Under the pieces are notes generated by a model. It saw only the letters and a program-made list of their open reading frames with translations. It ran no database searches and was not told where the DNA came from. Shown here piece after piece: positions 60,606-64,000 of a stretch of DNA of 64,000 bases. This DNA is from Montifringilla adamsi (taxonomy: Eukaryota > Chordata > Aves > Passeriformes > Passeridae): assembly GCA_017590115.1 (NCBI GenBank), contig JAGGNK010013114.1, positions 372,001 to 436,000 of the forward strand. The letters are read 5' to 3'. Numbering within the stretch: position 1 is the stretch's first letter; every line of letters starts with the position of its first letter. A program made the position numbers and the translations under genes.

Positions 60606-62284
60606 GTGTCTGCTCTAATGTGTAAAAGAAGGAAAAAAAATCATATCCACGGCCAAGAAAATGGGTGATCCTAAACCAGGTGGTGATCGAATTATATTTT
60701 CTGTAGAGTTATATTAGAATTGTCTGGGGAGGAAAAGGAGATAACCATCCAGTGCTAAGAATATAAGATACAGCTAGCAACCATGGCAACTCTAATATTT
60801 AACTACATAATCCAGGGTCATTATCTAGTAATAGCAATATAACAAGTGCTCAAAATAACCAGCCATCTCATCCCTTTCACCCAAAGTTAGATACCCAAAA
60901 CCATCTGTTATGGAAATACATGTGTGTTTCTGGAACATAAATTAAATTACATTCTGTGCCCTAAATGTGGTGTGTTCTCGCTTCCACACCCTTTATTTTC
61001 AATCATGTCTCCCATTCCAGAGTGGTTTTTTTTCCCTTGTATTACATATTGCTGGCATAAATGTGAAGAGTGTGAGTGAAGACAGCAAACAAAGCTATGA
61101 TTAAATTAGCAAAAAAATCTACCCAATGTTCTTTCAAATTCTTGCTTCCTTTTTAATTCTTGAGTAACTTCTTTTCCCATCTTTGTTTGCTTTGTCCTTT
61201 GATTTTCCCTTTTTTGATACTACAACCTCTTTTTCTCTCTCACATTTCCCATTTTCCTGTGAAATACTTGTCATCTTCTCTCCCACTGCCAGCCCAGTGC
61301 ATTCTCCTGCCATCTATATTGCACAAAAGGGAACAAGTAAGTAAGTTTGTTGTCACCCTGATGAAAAGCAACCCTTGTCATTTAGTTTCATTGATTTTTT
61401 ACTTTGGCCATACTCGATGCTCACATTGCTCATCAAGCTAAGCAGAAGCATAAAAGCCTTTGAAAAGTTGTAAAAGATTCAATATTTTTCACTATTGTTA
61501 AAATAATGTTTTACAACTTTCTATGTCTTATAAAATAATATAAAAATATACCTGTATATATTGTTTCATGCATGAAAGGTTACACTGAACTTTGGAGGCT
61601 GGAACAATTATTTAAAATAGAATTAACTCTATTCTTTTTTTTTTTTTTTCCTAAAAAGCTCTAGTACCTGTAAAGATATTTGTCAGGTTAACATTATTTC
61701 TTCCTCTTAGCCAACAAATAAAAATATTTGCTCAATCCATTTTCTGCTTTTTTCTGTCAGTCATAGCCTTCAGCATCCTGTATGTGCTATCAGCAGGCAC
61801 CACAGGTGCAGAAACTGCCAGGTGCGACTTGTCATTGGAATGACACAGGTGAATTGATCTGTGGAGAGAAGTTGGGAGCATTGGCAAGGATACCATCCAG
61901 CAGCATTTGTGATAGCCTTTGGTAAAAATTTACACTGAAAAACACTATAAAAGCTGTTTGTTCCCATTACAAGGGATGCAACTTGATCAAAATACTATTT
62001 GCAACTATATGTTAATACTATATGCAACTATTTTTCAAAATAGTATTTAAGAGAAATAGACAGTAGATAGTAGGTGTAGTAGACAATTGGGCATCTTCAT
62101 TTGCATGTGTTCAAATTCAAATGTAGAAGAAGACACCAACAGCAGGGGTAAATTTTAGAAAATTGCAAACTCCATGTTTTCAATTTGATTGTAATGGATT
62201 TTGAGGCTAAAAGCTTGTTCATTTCATCAGACTTTTCAGACAAGTGAAAGCATTCTTCATTTTTAAAAACGGAATACTCAATGC

Positions 62285-62450
62285 TTCCAGTGATGGGGCA
62301 GCCAGGGCTGTCTGGGCAACCATTTCCAATGCCCCAACATCCTCACAGGGAAGAATTTCTCCTTAATAACCAATCCAAACCTACTCTCTATCAGTTTAAA
62401 ACCATTCTGCCCTGTCCTATCTCTACATGCCCTTGTAAATATTCTCTCTC
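62285..62450 (-). mobile_element. CR1 3'-region fragment
   Basis: Antisense CR1 with 'gatggggcagccagggctg', 'tcctcacagggaagaatttc' and 'aaccattctgccctgtcc' blocks. The extreme 3' tail is missing. Confidence 0.88.
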
Positions 62451-62500
62451 AGGTGCATATATAAGTATATACAAATATAAGAATATACACATGTATTTAT

Positions 62501-62548
62501 TTTTATATATATATATATACTTATATATACTTATATGTACACACACAA
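62501..62548 (+). repeat. TA-rich microsatellite
   Basis: An eight-unit TA run followed by further tatata and acacac blocks. Confidence 0.9.
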
Positions 62549-64000
62549 TGCTAAACATGCATGCCACCCCAGCCATTATAACCCACTCTTCATTCAGTAT
62601 ATGCTAGTCCTGAAACTACTTTTAACTCTCTTGCTGTAAGTGCTGAGAATGTTTTTAGACATAAATCAGTGAACAGGAGAGCAAAACTCCCTTTTACTTC
62701 TCGCTTATTCCTTTGCCTCCACACTTATACTCCCTTTCTATCTAGTTTTAGATAAAAATCAAGGCTGTCATGTTCAGGTTTGTTTGCTTACATGTGTATA
62801 AAGTTACATGTGTACTAATAACTTTCTAATCCACCTTTCAATTTCAACCAAACCATGTGGTAAAGAGGTCCCAGTCAGCTTCTGGAGGGTTTAATAAAAA
62901 CAGACTGCTCCAGAAAGGAAATATACACAATGGGGGAATGCAAAATGGACAATCTACTTGGAAGAAAAAGTTATAAACAATCCACATCTGGAGAAGAAAT
63001 ATCTTCAATTTGCACTTGCAGTTTAAACCTCAAAATCAGGCAACCACAGTGAACCAGCTTGTAGGAAATTAAACATCTTTGATCCCAGTGCTGTAGGATC
63101 ACTTTTTCAGATTAAGACACATGGGAGGTGTGAAAGGTGCTGCCCTGATATTTGTCATGTTTAGGCATTTCACAGCTATACAGCATGTGAACATAAGGCT
63201 ACAAATATGTAATTAGAAAAGTACATACGGGTCTCAATAATATAATTCCATTTGTTGCCTTATACAGCCACTCATAACATATGTTTACTGGGGCATGGAA
63301 TTCCCAGAACAGGTTCAGCAAAGACAGCAGTGGTGGAAGCTTCCTGACATTGTTCCACTGTTGACATCCACTGGTGGAATGAAGGAAAATGCCAGCCTGA
63401 AGCCCTTTAAATCATCCAAGATACGCACCATTGAGAGGCTGACCTCTGGGTTCAGAGGTTGATTAGGATAATTGTGAGTTCAGGTAAATAATTTTGTGCA
63501 TGAACCTGCCATTCTCAAGAAGCAAACAATTTCTAATTTAGCTAGTACCACAGACTTATAGATAAAAAAATTGCATTCAAACAGCAATTTTGTTTTATTC
63601 CAGAAAGTGCAAAAATATACGTGAATGTCTCATTTTCATGAGCTCCAAGCATTCTTCATAAACACGCATAACTGATTCAGGGTTGTGCCAATAACAATAA
63701 TAATGGATTTATATTAGTAGACTCTAAAACCGAAATGATTGAAGGCTACCTTTGGTGTTTATACAACTAAAGTCAAGCACTTAAACAATCATTTAATGTT
63801 TTATATTGCGCTTGGATTTTCAGAGTACACAAACACACATTATTTCCACAGGATTGATTGCTAAATACATATATAAGCAGCTTGTATCAGACAAACAAAT
63901 TTGAAAAATAATTGGTAATTTAAAAAAAATTACTTATCTTCTAATCTCTTTAAAAATACTAATGACTTTTTATTGGCCAAGTTCAATTAATGGTGAATCA

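Larger units (their letters stand above)
55797..64000 (-). other. MAP3K7CL: MAP3K7CL intron (partial) to window end
   Basis: I searched the minus strand for the preceding exon, which in mammals encodes the SEESMEVFKQHCQIAEEY region, and did not find it. Upstream exons should therefore lie beyond 64000. The stretch holds four CR1 fragments, a (TTTG)n and a TA-rich microsatellite. Confidence 0.7.

Noticed and set aside
1..64000. CRISPR array, bacterial operon or phage-type system
   Set aside because: The window is vertebrate nuclear DNA with spliced genes. The only regular array is the ~187-bp repeat, whose units are tandem without unique spacers.

Overview
The window looks like avian nuclear DNA, probably from a songbird-type genome, although the species cannot be fixed from the sequence alone. 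The evidence is many fragments of the bird LINE CR1 in both orientations, a solo LTR with TG...CA ends and a 6-bp target duplication, AT-rich introns, and two recognisable vertebrate genes in the order found next to each other in amniotes.

The main gene is BACH1 on the minus strand, about 4.1-30.4 kb. It has four coding exons at 18896-18657, 16881-15490, 13868-13662 and 7472-7011. All three coding junctions are phase 0 with GT/AG sites, giving a 766-residue BTB-bZIP repressor. A non-coding first exon probably lies in a CpG island at 29.87-30.5 kb, with a good donor after 30352. The 3'UTR probably runs from 7010 to about 4.1 kb and carries two miR-155 seed matches and a 52-nt homopolymer. Exon 2 also holds a short upstream ORF that overlaps the BACH1 start codon.

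The second gene is MAP3K7CL, also on the minus strand and upstream of BACH1. Only its last coding exon (55796-55616) is recognised. The DNA from 55797 to the window end is read as its preceding intron.

The region from 30.6 to 55.4 kb is intergenic. It contains CR1 pieces, a 660-bp solo LTR (44295-44954), simple repeats, two G-quadruplex motifs, long homopolymers and a short tandem duplication, but no convincing exons. The left edge (1-1810) is a degenerate tandem array with a spacing near 187 bp and a change of unit orientation near 260-395.

The two genes are neighbours on one strand, and nothing here shows that they act together. BACH1 is a haem-sensing repressor working with small MAF proteins. 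MAP3K7CL resembles the C-terminal coiled coil of TAK1 without a kinase domain. I found no bacterial-style operon, CRISPR array, tRNA or rRNA gene, and no clearly new biological system. The best leads are the left-edge array, the BACH1 uORF, the miR-155 site fused to a polyadenylation hexamer, and the solo LTR.
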